Source of the DNA: Acidobacteriota bacterium
GTDB lineage: Bacteria; Acidobacteriota; Terriglobia; Bryobacterales; Bryobacteraceae
Length of the DNA stretch: 64,000 nucleotides
Direction of reading: 5' to 3'
NCBI GenBank assembly: GCA_025352795.1
Contig: JANXSF010000109.1
Location: forward strand, 1 to 64,000
Shown here: positions 43,980-52,614 of the stretch, in pieces
How positions within the stretch are numbered: position 1 is the first letter of the stretch
Layout of the letters: each line of letters starts with the position of its first letter
The notes under the pieces: generated by a model
Told to the model about the DNA's origin: nothing
Databases searched by the model: none
The model's input: the letters and a program-made list of their open reading frames with translations, nothing else
Made by a program: the position numbers and the translations under genes

Positions 43980-46244
43980 TTATTCCGTCACGTATCGTTT
44001 TAGCCGCTTCAGCCTGGACTTCAGTTCTTCACTGGCTTCTGAAATCTCATTGGTGTCATAGATGACCCTAGCCGTCATGAAGAGAATCAGCTCCGTCCGT
44101 TCCTTACTGTAAGACCGTCCACCGAAGGCTGCCCCGATGATCGGTAGCCGATGCAAACCTGGAACTCCACTAGTGATAAAGGTGTTCGATTCGTTGATAA
44201 TGCCGCCGATGGCAATGGTATCGCCATCCTGAACGGTCACTTGCGTATTGACGCTGCGTTTGGCGAATGAGGGCGATTGAATCCCGGTGGAGGCGGCAGC
44301 TTGAGGCGAACTCACTTCCTGATTAATCAGCAACGTAACAATCCCACTAGGATTCACACGAGCCGTGATAGACAGCGTGACGCCCGAATTGCGGTTGGAA
44401 ATTTGATTGGCAAACAGAGAACTGCCGCCACTTTGCACGCCAGTAATAGCTTGTGCCGTAAGGGTCGGGACTTCCGTACCCACGTTGATGGATGCCGCGA
44501 TGGAATCCGTGGCGATAATGCTGGGTGCGGAAATCACCCGGCTCTTCGATTCATTTTCTGACGCGGTGACAAAAGCAAGTAATTCCCGACTCTTTGAAAC
44601 CAGTGCGCCTGTAGTAAGCGCCACTCCGGCAGAAGTGAAACTACTGACCAGGTCGCGCGTGGAAAGCTTGGGACCATCTGTCGATCCCCGTTTTTGCAGG
44701 TATGCGGAAACGCCGCTGGCCAGCGCTCCGGTAAGCGTCACTTCGTAGATCTTTGCTTCAATCAAAACCTGCCGAGGAGGTACATCCAGTTCCCGCAACA
44801 GTTTCAAAATTCCTTCATATTCCGTTGCCGTAGCTTGAATCAGCAGGCTATTGTCCATGGGGTTGGGAACAATGCGAGGAATGCGCATACCATTGGGTCC
44901 CATGCCATTCATAGATGCCCCGAGCATGGTTCCAGTCTGGTCGAAGCCAAATTGTCCACCGGTTAGGGAAGGCGCACCATTCGGATTCGCACCGGCCAAC
45001 TGTTGTTGAGATGCACTGGGTGGACCCACAGCTCCACCACCATACTGGCCACCACCTCCGCCATATTGACCACCACCGTACTGGCCTCCGCCGAATTGAC
45101 CGCCACCGTATTGACCACCGCCGCCGCCGAACTGACCGCCGCCGTACATCCCACCGCCGCCACCATACATTCCACCACCGCCGTACTGACCGCCTCCATA
45201 AAGACTCATAATGGCCCCGGCCATCATCTGGGCATTGCCATACTTCACCCGATACACATGGTTATCAATGGACCCGGCAGTGACCTTCACCGCAATATCC
45301 AACTTGTCCACCCATTTACCAATCTCCTCAAAAGCACCGGGATTGGCCGCTACCGCAATCACCGTGTTGATTCGATCCACAGCAATGAACTTCACCGGCG
45401 AAGTTTTCTCATTCAAGGAAATGGATTTCATAATCCCTTCCAGTTCCTTGACCAAGTCCGAGGGACGCCCATTTTTCACTTCATACAACTTCACCCGTTG
45501 CGATGTGAAACTGTCGTTGTCAAACAGGGCAATCAGTTCCATGGTCCGGCGCATGTTGCGACCAGAATCCAGAATCAGCAGCAGGTTCGAAGGCGGGTAA
45601 GCCCAGGTCTTGGAATTTTCCCCAATAAATGGATCAAGCAATTTTGCCAACTCTTCTACGCTGGCGTATTTCAAAAAGACCAGGTTCAGCAGCACCTGAT
45701 CATTTTCAGGAATGTCTTTTTGCGTCTTGTTGACATTAGGAGTCAGCGGCTGCCGTGCTGCGTCGGCCATAGGAAGAATACGATATACATCGCCGGTTTG
45801 CACCATGGCGAATCCATTGATTTTCAGAATCATGTCCAGCAGGGAACGTTGATCCAACTGCTTGGTTTCCCCATACGTGTTCAAGACCACAGATCCTTTC
45901 ACTTTGGGGTCCAGAATATAATTGATCTTCAACTGTCGGGCAAGAATGTCGATCACTGTGGTCAGCGAGGCGTTGTCCAGATTCAAGCCACCCGTTGGCG
46001 ATGGCGCAATGGGAGGAACAGGAGCGGTGCGGATAGGTTCCGGCTGAGCACCTTGGGCCGTTGCTTTCGCTGGATCTACTGTAGGAAGGGGCTTTGGCGG
46101 CTCAACTTGTGGGGGTGCCTGGTCTGCCCTGGGACCGAATCCGGGAGGCAACGCAGGCGGCTTCACCTGTGCGCTGGCCAATGTGATGGCGAGGGTGCAT
46201 AGAATCCCCCACTGCAAGAAAACAACAATTGGCCGATTGCGCAT
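43980..46244 (-). CDS. gspD: type II secretion secretin GspD
   Basis: The 754-residue protein has a signal peptide (VVFLQWGILCTLAITLASAQ). A Pro-rich linker, then N0 (LDNASLTTVIDILARQLKINYILDPKVKG, about 88-155), N1 (LNLVFLKYASVEELAKLLDP), N2 (VKLYEVKNGRPSDLVKELEG) and N3 domains follow. N3 holds a 55-residue Gly-rich loop of GGGQYGGG-type repeats (about 350-404). The C-terminal secretin domain reads VGTEVPTLTAQAITG, VTLSITARVNPSGIVTLLI, QDGDTIAIGGIINES and VPGLHRLPIIGAAFGGRS, the last two being secretin signatures. It forms the outer-membrane channel. The ATG overlaps the upstream stop codon by one base. It is the last gene of the operon. Confidence 0.95.
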   Translation of the reverse strand: MRNRPIVVFLQWGILCTLAITLASAQVKPPALPPGFGPRADQAPPQVEPPKPLPTVDPAKATAQGAQPEPIRTAPVPPIAPSPTGGLNLDNASLTTVIDILARQLKINYILDPKVKGSVVLNTYGETKQLDQRSLLDMILKINGFAMVQTGDVYRILPMADAARQPLTPNVNKTQKDIPENDQVLLNLVFLKYASVEELAKLLDPFIGENSKTWAYPPSNLLLILDSGRNMRRTMELIALFDNDSFTSQRVKLYEVKNGRPSDLVKELEGIMKSISLNEKTSPVKFIAVDRINTVIAVAANPGAFEEIGKWVDKLDIAVKVTAGSIDNHVYRVKYGNAQMMAGAIMSLYGGGQYGGGGMYGGGGGMYGGGQFGGGGGQYGGGQFGGGQYGGGQYGGGGGQYGGGAVGPPSASQQQLAGANPNGAPSLTGGQFGFDQTGTMLGASMNGMGPNGMRIPRIVPNPMDNSLLIQATATEYEGILKLLRELDVPPRQVLIEAKIYEVTLTGALASGVSAYLQKRGSTDGPKLSTRDLVSSFTSAGVALTTGALVSKSRELLAFVTASENESKSRVISAPSIIATDSIAASINVGTEVPTLTAQAITGVQSGGSSLFANQISNRNSGVTLSITARVNPSGIVTLLINQEVSSPQAAASTGIQSPSFAKRSVNTQVTVQDGDTIAIGGIINESNTFITSGVPGLHRLPIIGAAFGGRSYSKERTELILFMTARVIYDTNEISEASEELKSRLKRLKRYVTE

Positions 46245-46759
46245 TACTGTCCTTTATTTTGTTTAGCGGCTGGCTGAGTGGGATCAGCTTCCACTTTGAT
46301 CGCAGGATCCGCGTGCCCCATTGCCTTTGATTGAAAGGTCTGATAAGCAGCCTGTTCCGATTCGTCCACCTCTGTCTTCTTCTTCACCCACGTGTAGTTG
46401 CCAAAAGGACCAGGACGGACAAATTTCAGGGAATCGCCCTGTTCGGTGACTTGGGTATCGGGAACTTGGGCGACAATTTTGGGATCTAAAGCAGCCTTTT
46501 CGGTGGTTTGTTCAAAGCGTGAAACTCCGAACGGATTCTTCTGATAAAACCAGACCTTGCCGGTTTTATCGGCAAGCTTGTAAAGATTGGAACTCACTTC
46601 CACGGCACCGGCAGGTACGCCAGCTTTTGCATCATTTAAGGCAGAGGCTAATTTGGCAGTGGGCTTCACTGCCTTGGCCGGAGCTGCATTGGCGGCCACG
46701 GGCTTGGGCTGCGCACAGACGGGCAGCAAAAATAGGGCAATCGCTAAATATTGTTTCAT
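46244..46759 (-). CDS. small exported protein with two PFG motifs, co-operonic with gspC/D
   Basis: From the ATG at 46759 the protein is 171 residues with signal MKQYLAIALFLLPVCAQ. An upstream GTG at 46780 overlapping the previous stop is an alternative. It carries VWFYQKNPFGVSRFEQ (about 69-84) and LKFVRPGPFGNYTWVKKK (about 111-128), both of the form F-x4-PFG-x3-[FW]. The second motif is also found at the C-terminus of the upstream GspC-like protein. No database family is recognised. The signal, place in the operon and shared motif suggest a periplasmic part or chaperone of the secretion machine. Confidence 0.75.
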   Translation of the reverse strand: MKQYLAIALFLLPVCAQPKPVAANAAPAKAVKPTAKLASALNDAKAGVPAGAVEVSSNLYKLADKTGKVWFYQKNPFGVSRFEQTTEKAALDPKIVAQVPDTQVTEQGDSLKFVRPGPFGNYTWVKKKTEVDESEQAAYQTFQSKAMGHADPAIKVEADPTQPAAKQNKGQ

Positions 46760-46776
46760 TGTGATTTGTTTCCTAC

Positions 46777-47541
46777 TCACTTCTTTTTCTGCGAACCATC
46801 CAGCAGAGCTTTCTCAGCATCAGTGAGTTCATTTTTATTTTTGGTCCAGGTGTAATTACCGAACGGACCAGGCCGGACAAACTTTACAGAATCGCCCGAA
46901 CTGGTGGCGGTGGTGGCAGGCTCACCATTTGAGGTTGGCACCTGCTCCGCCTTTTCTTTTTCACCAAGCACAGTGGAAGATTTTGAAGCGGCTGCTGCAG
47001 GCGCAGAGGAAGCAATTGCTTGTTCCACCACCGGCCCCACACGATCGCGTAACTCTTCCATCATTTTGGTGACCACTTTTCCGTTCCATTCAAATTGGAT
47101 TTGCGTATTATTAAAACCAAGTAGTTTGAACTCACCCACCTGATCGCCAACACGAAACCCTTTCTGTGATGCTCCGCGCCGATCGCTTAACATCACCAAG
47201 GGAACATCCCCTAAAGAGAAGACGCCGTACACCAGTGGTAAAGACGGCATGGGCTTCTCAATTATTTCTTTGGGCGGTGGAGGAGGGGGCGGCGGCTCTG
47301 GAATGGGGTTGCGGTCTTTGGCCAAAACAAGACGTTGAATCGCTTCGCCATACATTTCCGGCGCCACCACCCCAACCAATGGGAGCGGCGCCGGGCGGGC
47401 GGGAGCGGACGGCAAAGGATATTTATCAAGCACAATTGCATGGCGTTTGGCAGCCTCGGCCACCAATTCGCGCAAGTGCAGCGCAGCAAAAATCACGGCG
47501 GCCAAAAGCAGCATATTTAACAGCATCAACTTCTGCTTCAT
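46777..47541 (-). CDS. gspC: GspC-like inner-membrane protein of the type II secretion system
   Basis: The ATG at 47541 gives 254 residues. One membrane helix (LMLLNMLLLAAVIFAALHL, residues 5-23) is followed by a Pro-rich linker (PIPEPPPPPPPP). An HR-like domain follows (LVYGVFSLGDVPLVMLSD, GFRVGDQVGEFKLLGFNNTQIQF), as in GspC, which binds the N0 domain of GspD. The C-terminus carries VKFVRPGPFGNYTWTKNK, shared with the next protein instead of the usual PDZ domain. Sequence upstream of the ATG (47542-47601) is a family B hairpin and was excluded. Assignment rests on topology and the HR-like region, so some doubt remains. Confidence 0.75.
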   Translation of the reverse strand: MKQKLMLLNMLLLAAVIFAALHLRELVAEAAKRHAIVLDKYPLPSAPARPAPLPLVGVVAPEMYGEAIQRLVLAKDRNPIPEPPPPPPPPKEIIEKPMPSLPLVYGVFSLGDVPLVMLSDRRGASQKGFRVGDQVGEFKLLGFNNTQIQFEWNGKVVTKMMEELRDRVGPVVEQAIASSAPAAAASKSSTVLGEKEKAEQVPTSNGEPATTATSSGDSVKFVRPGPFGNYTWTKNKNELTDAEKALLDGSQKKK

Positions 47542-47567
47542 GGTTGACGCTCCATGGCTGCACACGT

Positions 47568-47590
47568 GGGACAGGCATCCCTGCCTGTCC
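47568..47590. repeat. short hairpin repeat, family B, copy 2
   Basis: GGGACAGGCATCCCTGCCTGTCC is a 10-bp stem with a 3-base loop, between gspM-like and gspC-like genes. It is nearly identical to 43902-43923. Its place in the middle of the operon argues against it being a full terminator. It may instead affect mRNA stability. Confidence 0.7.
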
Positions 47591-47610
47591 TCTTGAGGCA
47601 CCCATTCAAT

Positions 47611-48204
47611 TTAGTACTCAACATTCTTTTTCTCTGGCACCAATTTCTTCGGTACAATCCCGCTGATCATCACTCGCGTACTCATGGTCTTATCTTTGCT
47701 GCTAGCTTGACCCATACGAATTTCATTCGTTGCCAGCAACTCTGGTTGCGACCCTAAGGCGGCTAGAAAACTTACGATCTGGCCCATGCTGGCATCCATT
47801 TGCACGGTGACGTTCACCTCACCATAGTCTTTCCCAAAAGGCGTGATGCGACCTAATTCAGATGGGCGGACATCCACCGGTGGAACCACCGAACGTCCAA
47901 TGCTGCGGGCAATTTTCATGAGCTCACCCTGAGCCTGTGCTGCGGTGTCCCCTTGCAGCATTCCCCGTTCACGAGTTTTCAATTCATCTTTCACTTGCTC
48001 CAGAATTTTTAGCTTCGCCGGAGCCTCAGCCGCCAGCGAACGCATCCGTAGCAACCTGTCTTCCAGCATCTGCGGAGGCAATGCAGCAATTGGATTCGCG
48101 TCTGAAGTGCTGGAACTGCCGGTCCAATATTGCGCGATGAAAAACAGCACCACGGCAACTCCCAAGAAGGATAGTGCGCGACGATTCCGATCCGATAAAT
48201 TCAT
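47611..48204 (-). CDS. gspM: GspM/PilO-like inner-membrane protein
   Basis: The 197-residue protein has a short cytoplasmic N-terminus, one membrane helix (ALSFLGVAVVLFFIAQYW, residues 10-27), a coiled-coil-like region (RLLRMRSLAAEAPAKLKILEQVKDELKTRE) and a ferredoxin-like C-terminal domain (GEVNVTVQMDASMGQIVSFLAALGSQPELLATNEIRM). This is the GspM/PilO plan, which pairs with GspL/PilN to link the ATPase to the pseudopilus. The ATG overlaps the gspL-like stop codon by four bases. Sequence identity to GspM is low in general, so position in the operon is the main support. Confidence 0.78.
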   Translation of the reverse strand: MNLSDRNRRALSFLGVAVVLFFIAQYWTGSSSTSDANPIAALPPQMLEDRLLRMRSLAAEAPAKLKILEQVKDELKTRERGMLQGDTAAQAQGELMKIARSIGRSVVPPVDVRPSELGRITPFGKDYGEVNVTVQMDASMGQIVSFLAALGSQPELLATNEIRMGQASSKDKTMSTRVMISGIVPKKLVPEKKNVEY

Positions 48205-49580
48205 CGTCGGCCTGCTGGGTTTGGAGTTGCCATGGGGTAAATGTTCAATGGTGGCACAGGTTGCGGCACTTGCACTGGTGGAGTCTGCACTGCAACTTGA
48301 GGTGCTGCGGTTTGACCAGCCAACAGCACCGGAAACTTTCGTTGACTCCGAATGCGGAACGCTTCCCCATTCAACATACGCATGATCCCCATTTGAAATT
48401 CCGAGTTTTTCAAATAAGGGGAGGCATCCAGAATCCGCAGCAGCGGCGCAGCCTGATCCGCCTCGCCACCAAGCGTTGCCGTGTCTCGGTTAGATTCGTA
48501 ATAAGTCAAAAAAGCGGGCCCCTGTATGGTGTTGGTTACGTTTAGTAACAAATCCAGATCAGACTTTGTGCGACGGCGAAAATCATCCAGCAGCATGGTA
48601 CGGGCGCGTTGCGCTTCAATATCCTGATCCAGCTTGGCGATGGCCGCAGCCTTTTTATCCACCAAGCCCATCTGTTGTTGTAAAGCCTTGACGTACTTGC
48701 CAGTGTCGTAAGGTTCATGCAGCCAAATGGCCGCTAGCAAGGCGCACAATGCGGCGGCAAGAACGCCAGTGGGAATATAACGAACTATGGAAGTGTTGCG
48801 TCGCTGACTTTCCGGCAACAAATTCACCGTCATTCCAAGATAGGGAACTGCTCCAGTGGCCGCTGCGGCAAAGGCTGGAGTGGGGAACGGAGTACGCGGA
48901 GTCACTTCACCCGCCAGCCGCAATTCAGCCGATGCCATGGCCACTGCTTTTTCCGCAGGCAAGTCCCAGATGGCTGAAAACAGGGGCTTCGAGCCACTTT
49001 CGCCATAGACTTCCAAGCCGCTTAACGTATTCTCCAAAGCGACGAAATCTTTCGGCGCTTCATTGACCAATCGCAGGCTGGAATAAAATACAGCAGCAGA
49101 AAAAGTGAAGTTGGAAACTTTGATGCCAGCTTCAGCGAACAAGCCGGCGTAGGCATCGAAAACAACTTTGCGGGCCACACCCACCAACACTTCCGGCGAA
49201 TTTTCCAAGCGTCCCCAGGCCGCCACAGCATCATCGTCAGTGTAAGGATGCAGGGTGTCCAACTGATATCCCACAGCGGCTGCCAAATCATTTTCGGCCA
49301 CACCTGGCAGATGCACCAATCGAACAATCACATCCTGACGGGGCAATAGAGCCACTGCCGGAAGATGAGCCACGCCGTACTTTTTCAAAAAGTCGTTGTA
49401 TTCCCTGCCCCACTCTGCGGCGGGACGCTCGCGGAAATCTTCGATCACAAAAACGGCAGGTTCAGTGATGGCCGAGGGTCGTACTTTAGCCAGGGAAACT
49501 TTCAGTTGATTGGAACCGATCTCAATGCCCACACCAGTGCCCCAAGCCAGGTAGCGCTTCCAGTTATTGCTTATTGGCAT
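48201..49580 (-). CDS. gspL: GspL-like (PilM/PilN fused) secretion protein
   Basis: The ATG at 49580 gives 459 residues. The N-terminal half is an actin-like PilM/GspL cytoplasmic domain (GVGIEIGSNQLKVSLAKVRP, HLPAVALLPRQDVIVRLVHLP, LAAAVGYQLDTLHPY). A membrane helix (VLAAALCALLAAIWL, about 283-298) leads to a coiled-coil and a ferredoxin-like domain, as in PilN. GspL recruits the ATPase GspE to the inner membrane. An in-frame start at 49604 would read into the adjacent repeat element, so I did not choose it. Its 5' flank is the family A element (49593-49772). Confidence 0.82.
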   Translation of the reverse strand: MPISNNWKRYLAWGTGVGIEIGSNQLKVSLAKVRPSAITEPAVFVIEDFRERPAAEWGREYNDFLKKYGVAHLPAVALLPRQDVIVRLVHLPGVAENDLAAAVGYQLDTLHPYTDDDAVAAWGRLENSPEVLVGVARKVVFDAYAGLFAEAGIKVSNFTFSAAVFYSSLRLVNEAPKDFVALENTLSGLEVYGESGSKPLFSAIWDLPAEKAVAMASAELRLAGEVTPRTPFPTPAFAAAATGAVPYLGMTVNLLPESQRRNTSIVRYIPTGVLAAALCALLAAIWLHEPYDTGKYVKALQQQMGLVDKKAAAIAKLDQDIEAQRARTMLLDDFRRRTKSDLDLLLNVTNTIQGPAFLTYYESNRDTATLGGEADQAAPLLRILDASPYLKNSEFQMGIMRMLNGEAFRIRSQRKFPVLLAGQTAAPQVAVQTPPVQVPQPVPPLNIYPMATPNPAGRR

Positions 49581-49592
49581 GGAGTCACCACC

Positions 49593-49772
49593 ACCCAATG
49601 CCACTTAGTTCTGTGGTTGAAAAACCGCTCCCTTGCGGTCACGGCTCGGTCACATACTGACGCTACCGAGCCGTGACCGCAAGGGAGCGGTTTTTCAAAA
49701 GCCTGATACGCTTCGCTCCAACACTTGAAGTTGTCCAAAGGCTGAATAGTTAAGTGACAGGCGGAATCGCCT
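49593..49772 (+). repeat. palindromic repeat element, family A, copy 3, inside the secretion operon
   Basis: The left edge reads CCCAATGCCACTTAGTTCTG. The inner palindrome is nearly perfect over more than 30 bases per arm (49618-49650 against 49665-49697). Then come GCCTGATACGCTTCGCTCCA, ACACTTGAAGTTGTCC and an edge hairpin GACAGGCGGAATCGCCTG. A second related hairpin (GGAGGCGATTCCGTCTGCC) follows at 49811. The element separates gspK (stop at 49855) from gspL-like, where the other genes of the operon overlap. Confidence 0.85.
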
Positions 49773-49854
49773 GCACCACAAAGGCAAGTCTCAGCGTGTG
49801 TGTATGTGGGGGAGGCGATTCCGTCTGCCAGCTCCATTCGTCGCATCAAGATCA

Positions 49855-50892
49855 CTAGCGATTCCCCGCATTATCGTACCAACGAAGAATATAATACGGC
49901 CGATCCGCCGTCGAATTCTGAGGGAACTTTGCCAGCGCCGCAACGGATCTTCGCACGTCGCTCAACTGTCCATTCGCACTCCGCACTGTAGCCGTCGCCC
50001 GAACAGTCCAGGCGTATTCTCCGCCCACTCGTAAGCGCCCCGCAGCCGCATTGCCTTGCATCATTTCCGTCACTTGGTTCATGGTCTTGAAAGGAGCACT
50101 GGCCCGCCGCGCCAGAATCGCCGTGATCAAATCATCAGGCATACCCAAAAACTTAAAGATCGCTGGAGACGCCGTATTCACATCGTACTGCGACCCTTCT
50201 CCGTGAACCGTGGCCACATCTTTCACCCCTGGAACTTGCACGTACTGCCCTTCCGCAGTGCGTCGCCAACTGCCGTGAAAGATTTCTGGAGTCATACCTT
50301 GAACCATCATTAATTCTTCGATCTCTTCAAAAGACGCATGCTGCGCACGAAAAGACGGCTGACGGTTGAGATAAAACTGATCGAAGGGGCTCAACTGCTC
50401 TGGAGGCAAGCCCGTGCGCCAATCAATAACCGCAGCCGTGATGCCCGCAGCCTGCTCTGGCACAAGTCCCAACGCAATAAACAACTTCAAAATATCTTCG
50501 CGAGGTGCCTGGTTGATGTTTAGTTTAGAAGCTTCCGGAATCAGCTCCACCACAACTTCCCCAGCCGGGTAAGAGTAACGAAATCCCGACATGCCCGGCG
50601 CGTAATACTTGGGCGACCCGTCCGGGTTGCTGGCTCCAACCCAACTCATCCACTGCAACGCCCGCTCCACGGAACCTGCTGCAAGATAGTATGCACGAGT
50701 TCCATCGGCAGCAAAGGAGGCACGTTCCGTTTCCGCCCTCACAGAATTCGCCAGTCCAAAGGCAATGGCCGTCAACCCTGCCGATAGCCACAGTACCGTC
50801 AGCAACGCTCCGCCTTTTTCTGCAACACACTTTAAACGCACAAAACGGAGTTCCCCTTTGCTCTCCGGATTTGAAATAGTCGTTTTTCTCAA
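49855..50892 (-). CDS. gspK: type II secretion minor pseudopilin GspK
   Basis: The 345-residue protein has a long basic leader and then GGALLTVLWLSAGLTAIAFG, a prepilin-type helix without Glu5, as is usual for GspK. The large C-terminal domain contains SKLNINQAPREDILKLFIALG, DWRTGLPPEQLSPFDQFYL, SFEEIEELMMVQGMTPEIF and the helix-hairpin-helix-like DVNTASPAIFKFLGMPDDLITAIL. GspK caps the pseudopilus with GspI and GspJ. The start overlaps the gspJ stop by four bases. Confidence 0.9.
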   Translation of the reverse strand: MRKTTISNPESKGELRFVRLKCVAEKGGALLTVLWLSAGLTAIAFGLANSVRAETERASFAADGTRAYYLAAGSVERALQWMSWVGASNPDGSPKYYAPGMSGFRYSYPAGEVVVELIPEASKLNINQAPREDILKLFIALGLVPEQAAGITAAVIDWRTGLPPEQLSPFDQFYLNRQPSFRAQHASFEEIEELMMVQGMTPEIFHGSWRRTAEGQYVQVPGVKDVATVHGEGSQYDVNTASPAIFKFLGMPDDLITAILARRASAPFKTMNQVTEMMQGNAAAGRLRVGGEYAWTVRATATVRSANGQLSDVRRSVAALAKFPQNSTADRPYYILRWYDNAGNR

Positions 50893-51638
50893 AACGTATT
50901 CTTCCTCAACGGATCAACCGTCAGTCGTATTGACGATGTAACCGTCATCACATGCAAGCTGCCCGGACCAGATTCCAGAGGCATCATTTCCACTCGGATG
51001 GCCGATGGCAAATCTGTCTTCTCCCAAAACGGAGTCCATTTTTCAGGACTGGTCCCAGCCGGTGGATTCTGAATCAGTTCACGATACAAGAAGCGGCACG
51101 ATGCCAACTTATCAGCCAGCACAAAAGATTGTGGCGTGGGTACAATTGGTCGGAATCGGGGACGTGGCAGAATAGCTGGCGGATCAATTCCAACCCCTAA
51201 ACATAGGCCTCCGGTGCTGCGCAGACCCGAATACAGCAGTTCATTCACAATCAATCGCACGCCGCGATTTTGCTCGCCGGGCATCACACTAAATTCCAGA
51301 ATCTGCGGGTAGCCGCGTTGTGCTTCAGCCAGCGAATAGGATGAGGCAAAGCGCATGGCTTGGGGATCGCCCTGGAAGAAAGCGATTTGCTGCACAGGGG
51401 CTGTGGGGTTGGAACGACATTCGCCGACAACCGGCATCAGATTCGCAATCTGTTGCTGCAGAATGCGCTCCGCTCCAGCAACGCGACGGTTCGACATCAT
51501 CTTGGCATTCGCTCGTTCCTGGCTGTTCAACCCCAGGCGCATGGCGTAGAGAATGGCTACGGAGAGCAGGCTCATCAGTGCAATGCCGATCAGCAACTCA
51601 ATCAACGTGACGCCCGCTTGTGTATTGCGTCGAATCAT
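50889..51638 (-). CDS. gspJ: type II secretion minor pseudopilin GspJ
   Basis: The 249-residue protein starts MIRRNTQAGVTLIELLIG: a prepilin leader cleaved after Gly9 (QAG^VTLIE), with conserved Glu5 of the mature protein. A helix (ALMSLLSVAILYAMRLGLNS) and a beta-rich domain of about 200 residues follow. Its length, roughly twice that of GspH or GspI, fits GspJ. It overlaps gspI and gspK by four bases on either side. Confidence 0.88.
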   Translation of the reverse strand: MIRRNTQAGVTLIELLIGIALMSLLSVAILYAMRLGLNSQERANAKMMSNRRVAGAERILQQQIANLMPVVGECRSNPTAPVQQIAFFQGDPQAMRFASSYSLAEAQRGYPQILEFSVMPGEQNRGVRLIVNELLYSGLRSTGGLCLGVGIDPPAILPRPRFRPIVPTPQSFVLADKLASCRFLYRELIQNPPAGTSPEKWTPFWEKTDLPSAIRVEMMPLESGPGSLHVMTVTSSIRLTVDPLRKNTF

Positions 51639-52063
51639 TGTGCTATATCCCGCTGATCCAAAACTCCTCGTCGAATGCCTTCAATAGCAAAGGTGCGAGT
51701 CTTCTCATTCAGCTTCCACCAAACCGTGAGATCGACGCGATCCATAGCCACAGCACCTGCGGAAGCACCGGGCGGCAGATCGAGCAGCGTCACAGTAGCT
51801 CGCCAACCAGATTCGATTCCGCCAGTGATGGAAGGGTCAAAGCGGCCTTCCATGATTTGATTGCGCGGCAACTTTGCGGCTGTGATCAGTTCATCCATCT
51901 TCTGCCGGGCCAGCATCACTCCGCGATCATGTTCCGTGATGCGTGCCACGTTGCTCAAAGACTGGGTCAGGTTGCTCATCAAACCAGCCACAGCGATGCC
52001 CAGGATCATGGTTGCTACCAATACTTCAAGAAGCGTGAATCCGGCTTGGCTGTTCGACCTCAT
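51635..52063 (-). CDS. gspI: type II secretion minor pseudopilin GspI
   Basis: The 142-residue protein starts MRSNSQAGFTLLEVLVATMI: leader cleaved after Gly8 (QAG^FTLLE) and Glu5. The body has SNVARITEHDRGVMLARQKMDEL, the GspI-type segment in which the second helix carries 'A..KM.E'. It ends in a small beta domain (VDLTVWWKLNEKTRTFAIEG). It overlaps gspH and gspJ by four bases. Confidence 0.88.
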   Translation of the reverse strand: MRSNSQAGFTLLEVLVATMILGIAVAGLMSNLTQSLSNVARITEHDRGVMLARQKMDELITAAKLPRNQIMEGRFDPSITGGIESGWRATVTLLDLPPGASAGAVAMDRVDLTVWWKLNEKTRTFAIEGIRRGVLDQRDIAQ

Positions 52064-52614
52064 GGTTGCGAAATCTCCCCTTTTTCAATCACAGGAACTC
52101 CAGTGATCGGATCTACGCGGACGAATCGACGTGACCCACGACGGTTCACCAACTCCACTCCAATGCGCGGTGCCGAACCTCCTGGATAGACGAAAAAGGT
52201 GCGCGGATTCGCAGGGTCCAGCCCTTGCACTTCCGGTGCGATTCGGGAGATGCTGACACCTTCTGGCAATTGCAATTCCCGCATAAAACCAGGCTCCGGA
52301 GATCGTACCAGCAGTTTCGATTCGCGAGGAAGCAGAATAACTTCGGTCATCATCTGCTTGCGATCCGCCCGAGTCAGCGCACCGTCCAGAAACGCCACCA
52401 CCGATTCAGCAGCAGAGTTCAGCCGGATAGTTTCCAGACCAGAACTGATGGCCGGGTAAGAGATGCTAATCATGATGGCGATGAGCGTAACGACAACCAG
52501 CATTTCAAGCAGCGAGACACCTTTTTCAGAAGATCGATCTCGGGGCAAGCTGGTGCCATTGTGGGGCAGGCAGTTTTGCCTAATGCCGCATAGTTTTCCT
52601 TCATCCATATACAA
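52060..52614 (-). CDS. gspH: type II secretion minor pseudopilin GspH, 5' end inside a repeat element
   Basis: The conserved part starts SSEKGVSLLEMLVVVTLIAI: cleavage after Lys-Gly and Glu5, followed by ISYPAISSGLETIRLNSAAE, as in GspH/FimT. The open frame reaches an ATG at 52614, giving a leader of about 31 residues before the cleavage site. Much of that leader (KLCGIRQNCLPHNG) is encoded by the left terminal repeat of the element at 52565-52803. Other possible starts are the ATG at 52608 and a TTG (LPRDRSSEKG) near 52545; none has a clear ribosome-binding site. Which is used is uncertain, but the pseudopilin domain is intact. Confidence 0.82.
   Translation of the reverse strand: MYMDEGKLCGIRQNCLPHNGTSLPRDRSSEKGVSLLEMLVVVTLIAIMISISYPAISSGLETIRLNSAAESVVAFLDGALTRADRKQMMTEVILLPRESKLLVRSPEPGFMRELQLPEGVSISRIAPEVQGLDPANPRTFFVYPGGSAPRIGVELVNRRGSRRFVRVDPITGVPVIEKGEISQP

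Noticed and set aside
45003-46202. 399-codon frame on the plus strand opposite gspD
   Set aside because: It is antisense to a clear secretin gene; its length comes from the GC-rich and repetitive Gly-loop DNA. The protein is His/Arg/Thr-rich without any domain.
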